Shown: one piece after another, positions 9,815 through 20,763 of the stretch
Numbering within the stretch: position 1 is the stretch's first letter
Layout: each line of letters begins with the position of its first letter
Assembly: GCA_002633025.1 (NCBI GenBank)
Contig: NMRB01000023.1
Location: forward strand, 187,451 to 251,450
DNA from: Notospermus geniculatus
Lineage: Eukaryota > Nemertea > Pilidiophora > Heteronemertea > Lineidae
Direction of reading: 5' to 3'
Length of the DNA stretch: 64,000 bases
The notes under the pieces: generated by a model
What the model was told of the DNA's origin: nothing
Seen by the model: only the letters and a program-made list of their open reading frames with translations
Database searches by the model: none
Made by a program: the position numbers and the translations under genes

Positions 9815-12800
9815 ATGGAGTTTAGTGAATCGGAAGTCATGGAATCATCGAGGGGAGATGGTAAGCAATGAGGGTTTTGACTCCCCAGTTGGGGCTGTCT
9901 ATCGAATGTTTGAAACACCTGTTGTAGCCACAAATGTTTGAGACGTGAGGGTTCTCGCACAATGGGCAACTCGAAATCTAGAGGCAGTCTGCCTCAGTGG
10001 GAGGAGCGCCTATACGTAAATGCCGTTTCTGCGAACTAATTGAAATTCAGTTCGGTTCACCCTCCTCCAAGGGTTCACCAACTGTTCCCGTGTTAGTGGG
10101 TAATCTGTACAAAAGTCTGAGACACCAATCCAGTAAGGAACATAGGGACTAGAATGTCTAGTATCAACTCATCTTGATTAGGCCTACAAACATTTGGGCC
10201 ATGGAGGTATAGTTATGCCGCCATGTTTGGACGGAGAACGCAGCCTAAAATTTTCAGAAGGCCGGGTGTAACCTACCAAATAACGGGGCGGGAATAGGTC
10301 GTTCATTTTACACGTGTCACCCACGTTGGTGACCACCTTTATCATCAATTAGTTAAGTCAACAAATGCCTTTAGTTCTTATGATTACCACCGAGTACGAG
10401 GCGATAAAACAACACAGCAGAGCGCACCAAACCAGGCACTATCAAACAAGTCAATAATTTTCATTAAATCTTTCACCCGACTTGCTGTTTCGCTGGATTA
10501 TGTAACGTATATTGCTGGTAAATGATCGTTGTATACATGTATTTTGACTCGCCGCCGTTGGCCGGGCGTGCTGCCCCTTGGTGCTGGCGGTTGATGCCTC
10601 ATGCGAGGGTCCGTGGGTTCGAATCTGGTAGAAGCAATGTCTTTCACCTTAGAAACCCGATTTCTATTTTGTATATATATTTTGGTGTACATACCATGAC
10701 ATGCCTGCACTACAGACCTTTGCTGTCAGTTGTCTAAACAGGCGAGGCATCATGCATCTGAACAGGAAATGAATCGTCGTTGGTAATAATGTCCGGTTGT
10801 CATGGCAACAGGAATTGGACTAATCATCCTTGTCAAACAGTGGGCACAAACTAGCCGACCACTCATTATTAATTTACACTCCCCAAAGACATCCCAAAGA
10901 GTTTCCAAAGACATCGCAGTTACAGGATGCTAAAATTGGGATTTTTCAAGTCCGAGATAAATTTACCACCCAGGCGCGTTCTATTCGTTCTCCTGAATGA
11001 GTATTAAAAACACCATTGCTTTGGAAAACCCCGTTGTTTGTGATGACGTAGTTCCCAAAAAAAGAGTCATCTGGAGTCGGGACTCGGAACGTTATCTTAA
11101 CCTCCCTATTCCTTGTTCATCCTCAATGAGTGATTCCAACTTCGTCCCGAAACGAACTGCAAGTCCTAGTGCGTAGGTCCTACACCCGGGATGATTGATC
11201 ATAGCGTTACTTCTTGCCTAATCAAGATTGAATCTGTGAGGAGAGAATACTTGTTTGTTTACTTCTAATTTAATCCTCAAACCGCAAACTAAGCACAACG
11301 TTTGAGGGTTCAACAGAGTCGTACTCCCAGGTAAAGCGCGCTGCAAAAGAGTAACGAGGCCTCTATGGTCCTGGGGCGACCGCCACGAAACTACGATAGC
11401 ACTAACAGGACCTAACAGAGAAATTCTGTAATGGTAAAAGCCATTGCATACCTCTCTGTTAGGCATTGTTAGTGCTATCGGAGTTTCGTGACGGCCCGCC
11501 CTGAATGATAGTCACCCCGGACCAAACATAAATAGACGCAGGACCAAAATAGCCGCAACCGGGACCAAAAAGGCTCGGGGACCGAAATAGACGATGCTCA
11601 GGCGTCACTACAACGACGTAGGCTGGTCTGAGGGGATGCATGTCTTGTGAAGATGGATTTCAACTAGGCCTCTAGACTGAGCATTGCCCAGTGTGCCCCT
11701 GCGTCACATGACTGAGATTCAGCACACACCGTTGTTTGTGTCATAAAACCAGCTATCGATAAAATGATCAAGCTTGCAACGCTGGAAATCATGATTACCG
11801 TTCATTCTATACAGGTATCACTATTCCATTACCTCTGTCGGTATTGTTTATTACCCGCAGGCCAATTCATCATATCTATTTTATGTTGGTTCGAGTATCA
11901 TGAGTAGCGCGATGCCACGCTGTATCAAAGGGCGTTGTCAGGAGGAGCTCCTCCTGGCGTTGTAGATATTAGCACTCGGGTGGATCAAGTCACCCGATGA
12001 CATTTAAAGCGAAATCGCTCAATTTCTGCCGAGGAGAAACAAGAAGGGGCGTGGCAAAATACAGCTTACGTATATTGTTTTTAAGCTGATTAGACGCAGT
12101 ATGATTTGTAAACACGTATTTGCTGAACGCCAGTCGATAGACGTGATGAAAGAGCGAGAGACATGACCCGTATTGTAGTTGTAAACAAGATGGCTGCCCA
12201 AATCCCCGGATTATGCATTGTGAGTGTCTCTTCCTCTGTTGGTTGTGAGAACCTCCAGTCGCCTTCCGGTTGCTTTCCTTGGTCATTAAACCAATTCCCA
12301 TCGTCATTATCATAACGTTTCACCACCAACAAACCGAAAATGTTCGCATATCGATCAGAATAAGTGAAATTTCTCTGCAACCATTGAAAGCATTTAGCAT
12401 GCATGCCACACGATTAGGAGAGTTACCTTTGACTGAACAGAGCTTCGTTCAGTGGTATTCTGCTGACCACTACCGGTACGTTGCAAGCAGGTTGGCACTC
12501 TGTTGCCATAGTAATGTACAGTCTGCAAGTTTATTGTCAACTAGTAAACCGGAAGTATGCTGTGGATAAAAATGCGGACTCGAGTTTGAGACGAGCCTGC
12601 CCATGTTCAAAGCGAAGAGGCCTAGAGGCCGACCCACAAGAACAATGGTTATTGCCACCACGACGTTCTGCACATCAAAAGAGGTGGATGCAGAATCAAG
12701 ATGTGCATAACATGTACAATACAAAACCTGGCGACCAAATATTTGATCATCGTTACGCCTGAAAACACCTCATGAAGTCATTAAGTGGACAATAAGTCAA

Positions 12801-15800
12801 TATGATTATTAATCGTTGGTTCTGGCGATGTATTGACAAGCCATAATATGCAATGATCTCCTCCGTCGATCGATCGGGAGCAATATTAATCTTTGATAGT
12901 TGATTCTGGGGCAGAAAAGAACGATATCGCAACATTTTGATGTCCCTATCTTCAAAGCTATCCTGAATATGACGGACTTTGGAACTCTCCTACCATGGGT
13001 TCCCCAGCCTTTTCGTACAAAAGGTTGATGCCTGTTTAAATAGTTGGCCACCTTTCGATTGCTTCATAAGAATGAACACGATGACTGAAGAAACCGTGCG
13101 GAAACTGCTGCAATAAAAGTCTCCTTTAATTCCATTTAGATGGCGACGACGGCGTAAGCGACCTGTCTGTGGCACACCAAGCGGCAGCGACGGGAGCCAC
13201 CGACACGCTTGTGGCGGCCGTCAAGGACGACCCGTCCATACTGGAGACTCCTGATTCTGAAGGTATGAACGGAGTTCAGTAATGCAGTTGCCGAGAGAAA
13301 TGTCGTTCAATACGAAACCCTATGAACACATCGACTTCAGGCGAACATAAAAAATCCTTCGACGGGTTTATCCGAAATGTCAGCTTATCGTGCTGTTGCC
13401 GCTGCTAAACATGATTTCGGGATCATGACCTCGTTTCATTTCCAGGGCTCACTCCTCTCGGCCACGCCGTCATGGCCCAGCAGCTTGAGTGCATGAAGAT
13501 ACTCGTCAAAATCGGTGCCAATATCAACGCTCAGGATAACTTCGGCCGTAGTTTGCTATCCATCGTCGCCTATCAGGGTTGGTACGACGGGCTCATGTTT
13601 CTCATCAGAAATGGTGCCAACCAACAAACGACCGACAAGGCGGGGCGGACACCCCTCCACGCCGCCACTTATGATACGAATTCAAGGTATAACCGTTATC
13701 TCAGATTATCCGTGTCAACATACCTGTAGGCTGAAGCCCTCGAGATCGGTTCAGTCACCACCCCTGCAAAACTTGTCAGTGGTCTTTGGCAATCTGATGG
13801 CCGGAACGTTCTTTGTACAGTCTTACCTCGGTTCTTTTTTATTTTCTAATTTACTAGCCAACCTGACAAATCGGACTGTTTTCTTCCAGAATAATCAAGG
13901 CCCTGCTGCAGACATTATCCGTGGAAGACATCAATCAAAAAGATAATGAGGTAGATCGGTTAGTCGTATGCTCGTGACGTCTGGACGCCATGCTCAACGA
14001 CAAAACGTGAATGGGCTCGCGAGTCTTGTTGCCGTAGCCGACCCGCGTGTGCTAACGATGTTTTCAAATGCCGGTGTTTCTGTGTGTCAGTGTGTCCCTT
14101 TATTGTTTTGGAAACACAGGCAGATAGATCGACATGTTTCTCTGTGTGTGCCCTATTGTCACGTCGTAGCTTACTCCGTCAGAATAGGAAGGGAACACTT
14201 ACAGATGGGGAACACTGAAAAACATACACCGGGAGCGCATTAGTAGTGGACAAAGCTAAGAAGTACTGATTGCTGCTGCATGATGAGAAGCTTTCACAAC
14301 CCAATTCCTCTTTTCCCTCACGTTTCAGGGCATGGCGGCTTTACATTGGGCCTCCTTCCACAACAGACCTGAATATGTCCAACTATTATTACGTAAAGGT
14401 GCTAATCCAAAGTTGCTGGACATTGACGGCAAGACTGCCCTGCATTGGGCTGCCCAGGTACGCCCATCTGTTTGCCAACTGATAGCATCCTTGAATTCTA
14501 CGGACCTCAAAGGTCTGTTGCCGTGAACCCTGAAAAAGCTTCGTTCTGTCCTCGTTACACTGCCTTCCAACAAAACCTCTTCCGCGTTCCGTCGCTGTCA
14601 CAGAGTCGTCCGGTTTAGTGCGTCTGTAGTATCGGGACAGATCGGTGACCAACGATCAACAGGGGTGTCGTCCTCGGTCTTCCGTTCAATGAAGATGAAT
14701 ACGTCTCTCATGTTTCAGACGGGATCACTCAGCTGTTGTCGTCTGCTAGTCAACAGTCCCAAGGGGGCAGACTCTGTAAACCTGTTGGACGCTTCTGGAA
14801 AGACACCCGTCCATTTTGCTGCTGCTGCAGGACACAAAGCTGTGATAAACCTGCTAGCTAAGATCCAGGGTGTGGACTTCGAGGCTGAGGACCCGGATGA
14901 GAGGTAGGGTGATGACTGGCTCCGTCATCACGTGGTCGTCGGGTTAGTGGCGGCCAGTGTGAATCTCGTCCGTGCTTTCTTCGATTTTTGGATGTTCCCT
15001 TTCATTCACGGGACAAAATGGGGCCCGATGATTTCACGAATTAAGATCGATGTAATCTCTTTCAGGACTCCATTACACTGGGCTGCAGTCAGCGGCAACC
15101 TTGGGACAGTCAACGCCCTCCTTGATACAGGCGTGAATGCTTGTCCTGTTGACATGGATGGAGGGACTCCACTTGACTATGCAAGGCAGTCTGGTCATAA
15201 AGGTATATGGTCGTTTTGAAAGACCCGTCCTGGATATACACAACCAGAGCCAGGCCTAGTAGACACAACGTGGGGACCGGATGGAGGTTGACATTTTGGG
15301 CATGGCTGTTTGGTTCCCCAATCATCTGCTAGTCACCTCCACCATCGGCCGTCGTCCTTGTCAAGTCAATTAACCACAGTTCCTTTTTTCAATTATCATG
15401 CATTACCTATGTGTAACACGTAGTTCATTATGTTGGTTCATTGGATGAAGTGTTTCTAAATGACTCTAAAGCAGATCAATGTTCCCACACATCGATCGTT
15501 TTATGTGTGTGTTTCGTACATACATCGCTGTTCAAATATGAATTACCACTCTCTATCAGAGTTTGCAAATATGAAGAAATTTGTTTCGTCATCTTTTGAG
15601 CCATTTCGTGATTGCCGGAATAGACCCTAGACGGTCGTATTGGATATTGGCGCATCACTAGGGAATGTTCTCGTTCATTTCCGGCTAAATCTTCTCCAAT
15701 TTCCCACATGCATCAGCAGCATTCATACTGACCGGAAATTTGTGAAGGGGTCCTAAGCAGGTACAGGGATTGCGATTCCAGATTGATGAGATACGATCCC

Positions 15801-17927
15801 GGGGATACGATTTTGCATGGCGTCCAGTTTTATGGAGTAGGCTAGATCAACTTTGGGAGCTAGCCCCTATTTGCAAAAACTGCCAAAGAACTATTGATGC
15901 AGGTTACCCGGCAATAGCGCAGGAATGCCATTTTACACAACAAGATACATGTATTTGATTAAGAAATATGAAATTTTAATGAAGTCAACTTAACCATCAA
16001 AAGCTTAACTTGTACAGTGTAATTTGTGCACGATCGATAACAGAGTGGAGCACGAATATATCATTGGCTTCTGCCACTACCACTACCCATTCACTTTGTT
16101 GGAGTGTTTTTCCGTGCCGTAACGCAATACTCGTAACAAGAGTGGTACCGTATAGCCTACATTACCTCGGTCGTGGCCAAGTCCCTACTGACTGAAAAAA
16201 GAAGTGTGATGTTGCGGTATGGCCTCGCAGCCGACACGACCGACGATGGACGTTATCAAGACACGAAACATCTCGTGAAAAACACTCGTTTCCCTTTTTT
16301 TCAGATTGCGTGGAAGCTTTGGAGGATCGCCTAGGTATCCACCCCATTCCACAAGCACTAAGAGCATCAGGTTCCGGTAACGACAGAGAGAAAACGTCCA
16401 ACCTTGGCATTCTATCAGGTTTATTCAAACGGAAAAAGAAGAAGAAAAAAGGACAGCAGAAGGAAATATCGAGTGAGGATTTATATACTGTGCAAGAGTC
16501 TTCTCGGGAGGGCAGCCAGAGCGGGAGTGCGCTTACCTTTTCAGACGCATGCATAGAGGAGAAAAAGAAGCCAACGAGACGGAAAAGTGAATCGGGTAAA
16601 GTAGTTTCGTCACCCGAAGCCAGTAGGTCATACGTTGTCGATGCAAAAGAGGATGGTGAGCAAGTCAAAACGTTCCAAGATTCACAAGAAGACGTTCATG
16701 AGGATAACGCCGAGAAGGTGAAAAAACCTCGTTCTCCAGTTACTGTGATTTCTCATTCTCCAACGCTGGGGGTTCGTGGTGTACCGTCACATCCGACGCT
16801 ACCGCCCATTGGGAGAAAATCTCCCACTCTGATCACAAGTAAGGATTTGGAAAAGATGGCGGACGAATGGATTAAATCTCGGTATCCTGAAATCAAGGAG
16901 AAAAACGATGAACGGAGAACGCTGGAGAGCTTGTCGTTGATAGCAGGGGCAAAAAATAAATCTGCGTCTGTTGGAGACATTTGTAATGGAACACGAAAGG
17001 GCCACAAACTTGTCCCGAGTCCGCCAAATACCTCCCAGTCTAACCCTGAGAGAAAAACAAGCAAAACAGATCTTGCTCCTCTAAAAGTGCCTAGATCAAA
17101 ATTAAGTAAGTCCATTTTGCTACATCATGTATCCAATAGAAATTATATTTTGAGTCAGCCTATGATGTTTCGGATCATGTTGCGCATGATCTGCATATAC
17201 GGGACTCGGGGAGGAATCATCTCCGGCAACGGCGTACTAAAAGGGCCATCACTATCTGACAATAGGTATTTGCTTTTCTGCAGACTCGGTGCCTCCAACC
17301 ATCGGTGTCAACCTGAAGGTAGCAGAGCTACGACTGGACAGGCCAGGGATGAACAGGACGCCAACACCGCCAAACTGGGATAGTTCACCTGTCTACGAAA
17401 GGCGTGCCAAACCTGCCCCTCAGACCGGGTAAGTTCTGCACAGACCTTGCCTGTGACTGCAGTGCACTTCCAAGATACGAGTTGCCCATACCGTTATACT
17501 TTAGCGGTCCAGTTGAGGTGCTTCATGCACCGGGTAAACATGCAAAGCGGACTCATTTGAAAAAGAAGTGTTTCATGTTTCGAGGGGTTTCGCTCATGTT
17601 CTTGGCATTTAATACCTCAAATTTTTGTTCTACAGCATTGCTCACGACGTTGAACGCTACCGAGAACTGACTCAGCAAGGAGTTCCTCGACTGGAAGACA
17701 CTAACAGTCAAAAACCACCACAGAAAACACACAAGAAAAAGAAAGTGTACAATCCAAGGGTCACAGCGGAACAGACTCCTGCCGAAGACTTCGGACAAAG
17801 CTCATTACACAGGATTTCACCGGTGGCGTTGTCACCAGTTGACCTCAGCGGAAGTACCAACGACTTGGCGGAATTTCACGAAGAACGTCGAGCGTTGGAC
17901 AGAGGACTGAATAGTTTGCTTCGGTAG
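9815..17927 (+). CDS. ANKRD55: ANKRD55-like ankyrin-repeat protein (10 exons, 719 aa)
   Basis: Exons: 9815-9860, 13140-13262, 13446-13686, 13890-13950, 14329-14457, 14719-14903, 15066-15202, 16305-17105, 17284-17428, 17636-17927. The lengths sum to 2160 nt (719 aa plus stop) with consistent phases and GT-AG borders. The N-terminal half holds about eight ankyrin repeats: DPSILETPDSEGLTPL, GANINAQDNFGRSLLS, NGANQQTTDKAGRTPLHAA, MAALHWASFHN, DIDGKTALHWAAQ, DASGKTPVHFAAAAGH, a TPLHWAAVSG repeat, and DMDGGTPLDYARQSGH. The order and the DPSILE-DSEG signature match vertebrate ANKRD55 (human about 614 aa). Exon 8 encodes a long polar region with a basic cluster (FKRKKKKKK), and the C-terminus is low complexity. 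ANKRD55 has been linked to cilia/IFT and to autoimmune-disease loci in humans; a scaffold role here is inference. The ATG at 9815 is the first Met of the only fitting 5' exon and was chosen on frame alone, so an extra 5' exon is possible. Confidence 0.9.
10553..10630 (+). repeat. Possible tRNA-derived SINE fragment
   Basis: GTGGGTTCGAATCTGG is a good B-box/T-loop match, preceded by a CTCATGCGAGG stretch like a CAT-anticodon arm. The A-box side (GCTGGCGGTTGATGC) is poor. It is best read as a decayed tRNA-related SINE rather than a functional tRNA. Confidence 0.4.
11367..11523. mobile_element. Foldback (hairpin) element in ANKRD55 intron 1
   Basis: Inner arms of 37 bp (11384-11420 and 11454-11490) are complementary at about 33 positions, and weaker complementarity extends to GGTCC at 11367 and GGACC at 11523. 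The loop itself contains a small hairpin (AATGG-CCATT). No clean target-site duplication is seen, so element boundaries are approximate. It is most likely a non-autonomous palindromic DNA transposon. Confidence 0.65.
11519..11598 (+). repeat. Short GGGACCAAAATAG-type minisatellite
   Basis: About four imperfect units of roughly 17 to 22 bp follow one another: GGACCAAACATAAATAGACG, GGACCAAAATAGCCG, GGGACCAAAAAGGC and GGACCGAAATAGACG. The array abuts the right end of the preceding hairpin element, whose terminus GGACC forms its first unit. Confidence 0.6.
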
Positions 17928-18010
17928 CAGGGATTGTTCCCATTTTTTTCGATTCGGATTTGCCCAAGTCCTGGTTGAATCGGTCAAGCCTAGGCCTACT
18001 GAAGTCTTTC

Positions 18011-19771
18011 TTATTGGGAAACGCCTTTCAAGTGGATTCGTAGCTCTTTCCAGAAGAGATCCCGGCTGCGTTGAAGACTAACGAATTTTGTGCCAGTCTC
18101 TGGCCATTCTAGACAAGGACACCCCAACCTTTTCAGCTCCTTTGGTAACTGGCTTTTCTTCTTTCCAAGAAGTACAATTACAAACTTCATGATGTTCTCA
18201 ATGCCACTTTTATCGACGATGTCTGGCCAATGTTTGTCGAGGAAATCGTCGTTCATGAGGACCAGAAAGGCCCTAACCTGGAGGCTGAAGTTCTTGACCT
18301 GTTTCCATAGTGGTGTTACCTCCGGACCTCCCGCCCACTGGAGAGTTATCTTCATGGAGTGAAACTGTAGCTGCTCGTCGAGATATTTGTTGGCCCACTT
18401 CAACACTGCTTCGTCTCTGTAGTCGTACGTCACGTACGCCCCCGTCGTGCCTTGTCTGAGTGAGCTCCTCTCTCCTGGTTGGGTGATTAGGGGAGCCGAT
18501 TCCGTGTCCTCCACTGTGGTCAGGACGGCTAACTCTCGTCTCGCAACACGCCAGTGCATGATGCTCACCCAGTTGCAGTAAACGATGGCAGCAATCATTA
18601 CGACTAGGAGGACGAAGGCGACGATGAATACCAAAGCAATCAACGGGAGGTACGGGGTGCACGACCACCAGTTGGGATCATAATCTATCAACGCGGTCGA
18701 ATACAGAGCACGCGGGCCCCCACAAGTTAAACTTTCTGCATCGACAATTTGTACTTCACCATTCCGGCGACGCAAACGAGCGGCGAAAGGGGCAATGTTG
18801 CAATCGCAGAGTATTGGGTTGTGTCGAAGGTCCATGGTCACATTGTCCATTCTATCAAGGGCATCAGGCGCAATTGAAAGGATAGAGTTCTTTCTTAAGT
18901 CTAGATGAGTATTCCTGAGGCGTGGTAGAGACTCGGCCTCAATGTAACCAAGATTATTCTTTCCAAGTTTTAGATCCGTTAGTTTCTCCAGATTTATCAG
19001 CATTGGGAGGTAGAAATCTGTTATCTTGTTGCCTTCGAGGCCCAAATATCGCAAGGTGTCTGCCTGATCCTTCAGGAACACATCCAGTCCCTTCCTTTCA
19101 GTTGACAAACCAAGCATACCGGTGTAGCTGAGGTCCAGCGATACCAGCTTCTTCAGTCCTTTGAACACCGTCGTCGAGGGAGGGGTGTACGGATACAATC
19201 TAAGGTCCGGGTTGTTGCTAAGGTACAAGTACTTAAGGTTTGGGGTCCCGTTGAAGGCGTTGACGTGAATGCTCCGGAGAGATTGCTGCGATCCTACATT
19301 TACAACTGTCAGATTTGCAAGTCCGCGGAAAGTATAGCTCCCAATTGTTGATAATGAGTTCGAGGACAGGTCAATGGCTGTCAGGCCGAGTCCAGCGAAT
19401 GTTCCTGGCAAAATTAGACCTATTCCACAGTTGCTAATGCGTAAGCCTTTCAATGATGTCATATTTCTGAAGTTAGAAGCAGTAAGGAAGATATCCGAGG
19501 GAGGTGGCTCACAGCCAGTGATCGACAGGATCGTGAGATTCCTGCTTAGGTTTTTAATCACCTGAAGGACTTTGTTGATGTCAGCTGCGGTACATTCTAG
19601 TGATAAGTCACCGTTCTTGTACTTGACAAGCTTACACCCCGTGGGTAGGTCGGGGACCGATTCACCTTGGATTGTGTTCGTGCCGACGGGTGATCTGTTT
19701 GATGACTTGACGCCAATGCCGTGGACACAAAGAACAAGGAATGCAAGTAGCCATCCGTTGGGTCGTTGCAT
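18011..19771 (-). CDS. LRR-transmembrane-TIR receptor (Toll-like), paralogue A, 586 aa
   Basis: A membrane receptor with Toll-like architecture encoded in one exon. A signal peptide (MQRPNGWLLAFLVLCVHGIG) is followed by an LRR N-cap-like region, about eight leucine-rich repeats with N-glycosylation sequons, and an LRR C-cap (NPILCDCNIAPFAARLR, about residues 325-375). A transmembrane helix spans about 375-399 and a cytoplasmic TIR domain about 444-586. In the TIR, box 1 is AYVTYDYRDE and box 3 includes CLEWPE and FWKELRIHL; the expected RDxxPG BB-loop is replaced by LQWAGGPEVTP. The ectodomain of about 370 residues is much shorter than in typical TLRs. The frame opens 8 codons earlier, but CATTTTCCAG|ATG is a splice acceptor right before the ATG at 19771 and paralogue B has the same arrangement, so I place the start there, with a likely 5'-UTR intron (donor near 19894). 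It may act in innate immunity (inference from family). The stop lies 83 bp from the convergent ANKRD55 stop. Confidence 0.92.
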   Translation of the reverse strand: MQRPNGWLLAFLVLCVHGIGVKSSNRSPVGTNTIQGESVPDLPTGCKLVKYKNGDLSLECTAADINKVLQVIKNLSRNLTILSITGCEPPPSDIFLTASNFRNMTSLKGLRISNCGIGLILPGTFAGLGLTAIDLSSNSLSTIGSYTFRGLANLTVVNVGSQQSLRSIHVNAFNGTPNLKYLYLSNNPDLRLYPYTPPSTTVFKGLKKLVSLDLSYTGMLGLSTERKGLDVFLKDQADTLRYLGLEGNKITDFYLPMLINLEKLTDLKLGKNNLGYIEAESLPRLRNTHLDLRKNSILSIAPDALDRMDNVTMDLRHNPILCDCNIAPFAARLRRRNGEVQIVDAESLTCGGPRALYSTALIDYDPNWWSCTPYLPLIALVFIVAFVLLVVMIAAIVYCNWVSIMHWRVARRELAVLTTVEDTESAPLITQPGERSSLRQGTTGAYVTYDYRDEAVLKWANKYLDEQLQFHSMKITLQWAGGPEVTPLWKQVKNFSLQVRAFLVLMNDDFLDKHWPDIVDKSGIENIMKFVIVLLGKKKSQLPKELKRLGCPCLEWPETGTKFVSLQRSRDLFWKELRIHLKGVSQ

Positions 19772-20511
19772 CTGGAAAATGATTGAGACATTCATTCAGC
19801 GGGGTGATGCGGTTGTATTGAACCGTTTCTGAAAGGAATTCATTCGTAACCAGACGTCCACGATCTTCAAGAAAATGTAGTACAGAAAACGTACCTCAAG
19901 TGGTCGGCTTATAGCGTCACTCGTTTTAGTCTGAGATGCTATTTCGTCCAGCAACTCCTTGTTGCGTTCCAGCAGGTTCTCCTCTTGTTTCGAGTAATGC
20001 TAGACGGACCAACAGTTTACTGTTCTGAGATACAAATGAATCACGACACAGAGAACAATGATATCGATATTGTAAAGGTTATGATATAGGTAGGAGGTCA
20101 ATCATTTGACATGATTAACGCATGTTGGATAGATCTACGTGTAGGCCTACATTTCTGCGTCAACACAGTGCTGGATTATGCAGAAACTCATTAGAACGAA
20201 TGAAATTTGATGACACATGACATTGTACTTCGATGATACATCTGTTGCTTACCATTAAAAACTTATGTTGAAAATTAGTGATATTCTGAATGAAAAAATC
20301 TTTTTTTCAGAACCTCATGTCACATGTCAATGTGACTATGCTTATACAAACATCGAACTGAATTGACGGAGGGAAGCAATGCACGTGACCAACATAATCT
20401 CGAATCTAGGCTGTGAATTTGAACGTGGGTGATCATGGTGTCATGCACAGTGATCACATGTAGGTACAGTGTGGCGTAAGATAACCTTCACGACGCCGAT
20501 TCCCTCGTCAT

Positions 20512-20638
20512 GTGGTCATATGAATAAAGACTAGTACCGGCAATTGCTTTTACTTGAATTTTGCAATACAAATGCACTAGGCGATGCTGTACAAATCTGA
20601 AGGTAAAGCATTTGATAGTCTTTATTCATATGGGCCAT
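20512..20638. mobile_element. Palindromic MITE downstream of TIR receptor B
   Basis: Inverted arms CATATGAATAAAGACTA (from 20516) and its complement (ending about 20633) face each other, with further complementarity inward around GCTTTTACTT/AAGGTAAAGC. The interior words AAATGCTTT and ACAGCAT also occur in the element at 44874-45001, so the two look like relatives. Outer ends are uncertain; no convincing target-site duplication is seen. Confidence 0.65.
20621..20626 (-). terminator. Candidate poly(A) signal for TIR receptor B
   Basis: TTTATT on the plus strand is AATAAA on the minus strand, about 138 bp downstream of the stop codon of paralogue B. It lies in a terminal arm of the palindromic element. 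A second AATAAA read from the other strand occurs in the opposite arm. Confidence 0.5.
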
Positions 20639-20763
20639 GGTTTGTATCAATACGGTAGTACCGTATAATGATGGACCTTTGAAGACGAGTAAACACATAG
20701 CCTACTCGGTTCTGTCTCGGTCTATGGAAATACATATTGTCAATAGATAATGTCTCCTTTTTG

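Larger units (their letters stand above)
9861..13139 (+). other. Large first intron of ANKRD55
   Basis: This 3.3-kb intron has no credible coding exon. It holds a tRNA-like fragment near 10553, a hairpin element at 11367-11523 and a small G-A-C-C repeat after it. Open frames of 60 to 107 codons at 11990-13051 lie on both strands, overlap each other and resemble nothing I know. The 5' part would be a natural place for regulatory elements, but nothing in the sequence proves any. Confidence 0.6.
19772..20763. other. Region between the two TIR receptor genes
   Basis: About 1 kb that should hold the promoter and 5'-UTR exon of paralogue A and the 3' UTR of paralogue B. A possible 5'-UTR donor for A (minus-strand CTTGAG|GTACGT) is at about 19894, giving an intron of about 123 bp. 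A palindromic element at 20512-20638 lies in the 3' flank of B. I see no other coding potential. Confidence 0.6.

Noticed and set aside
12019-13051. Cluster of 60- to 107-codon minus-strand frames in ANKRD55 intron 1
   Set aside because: Mutually overlapping, no family resemblance and no consistent splice structure.
16162-17115. Minus-strand open frames of 168 and 120 codons
   Set aside because: They are antisense shadows of ANKRD55 exon 8, whose frame is supported by splice phases.
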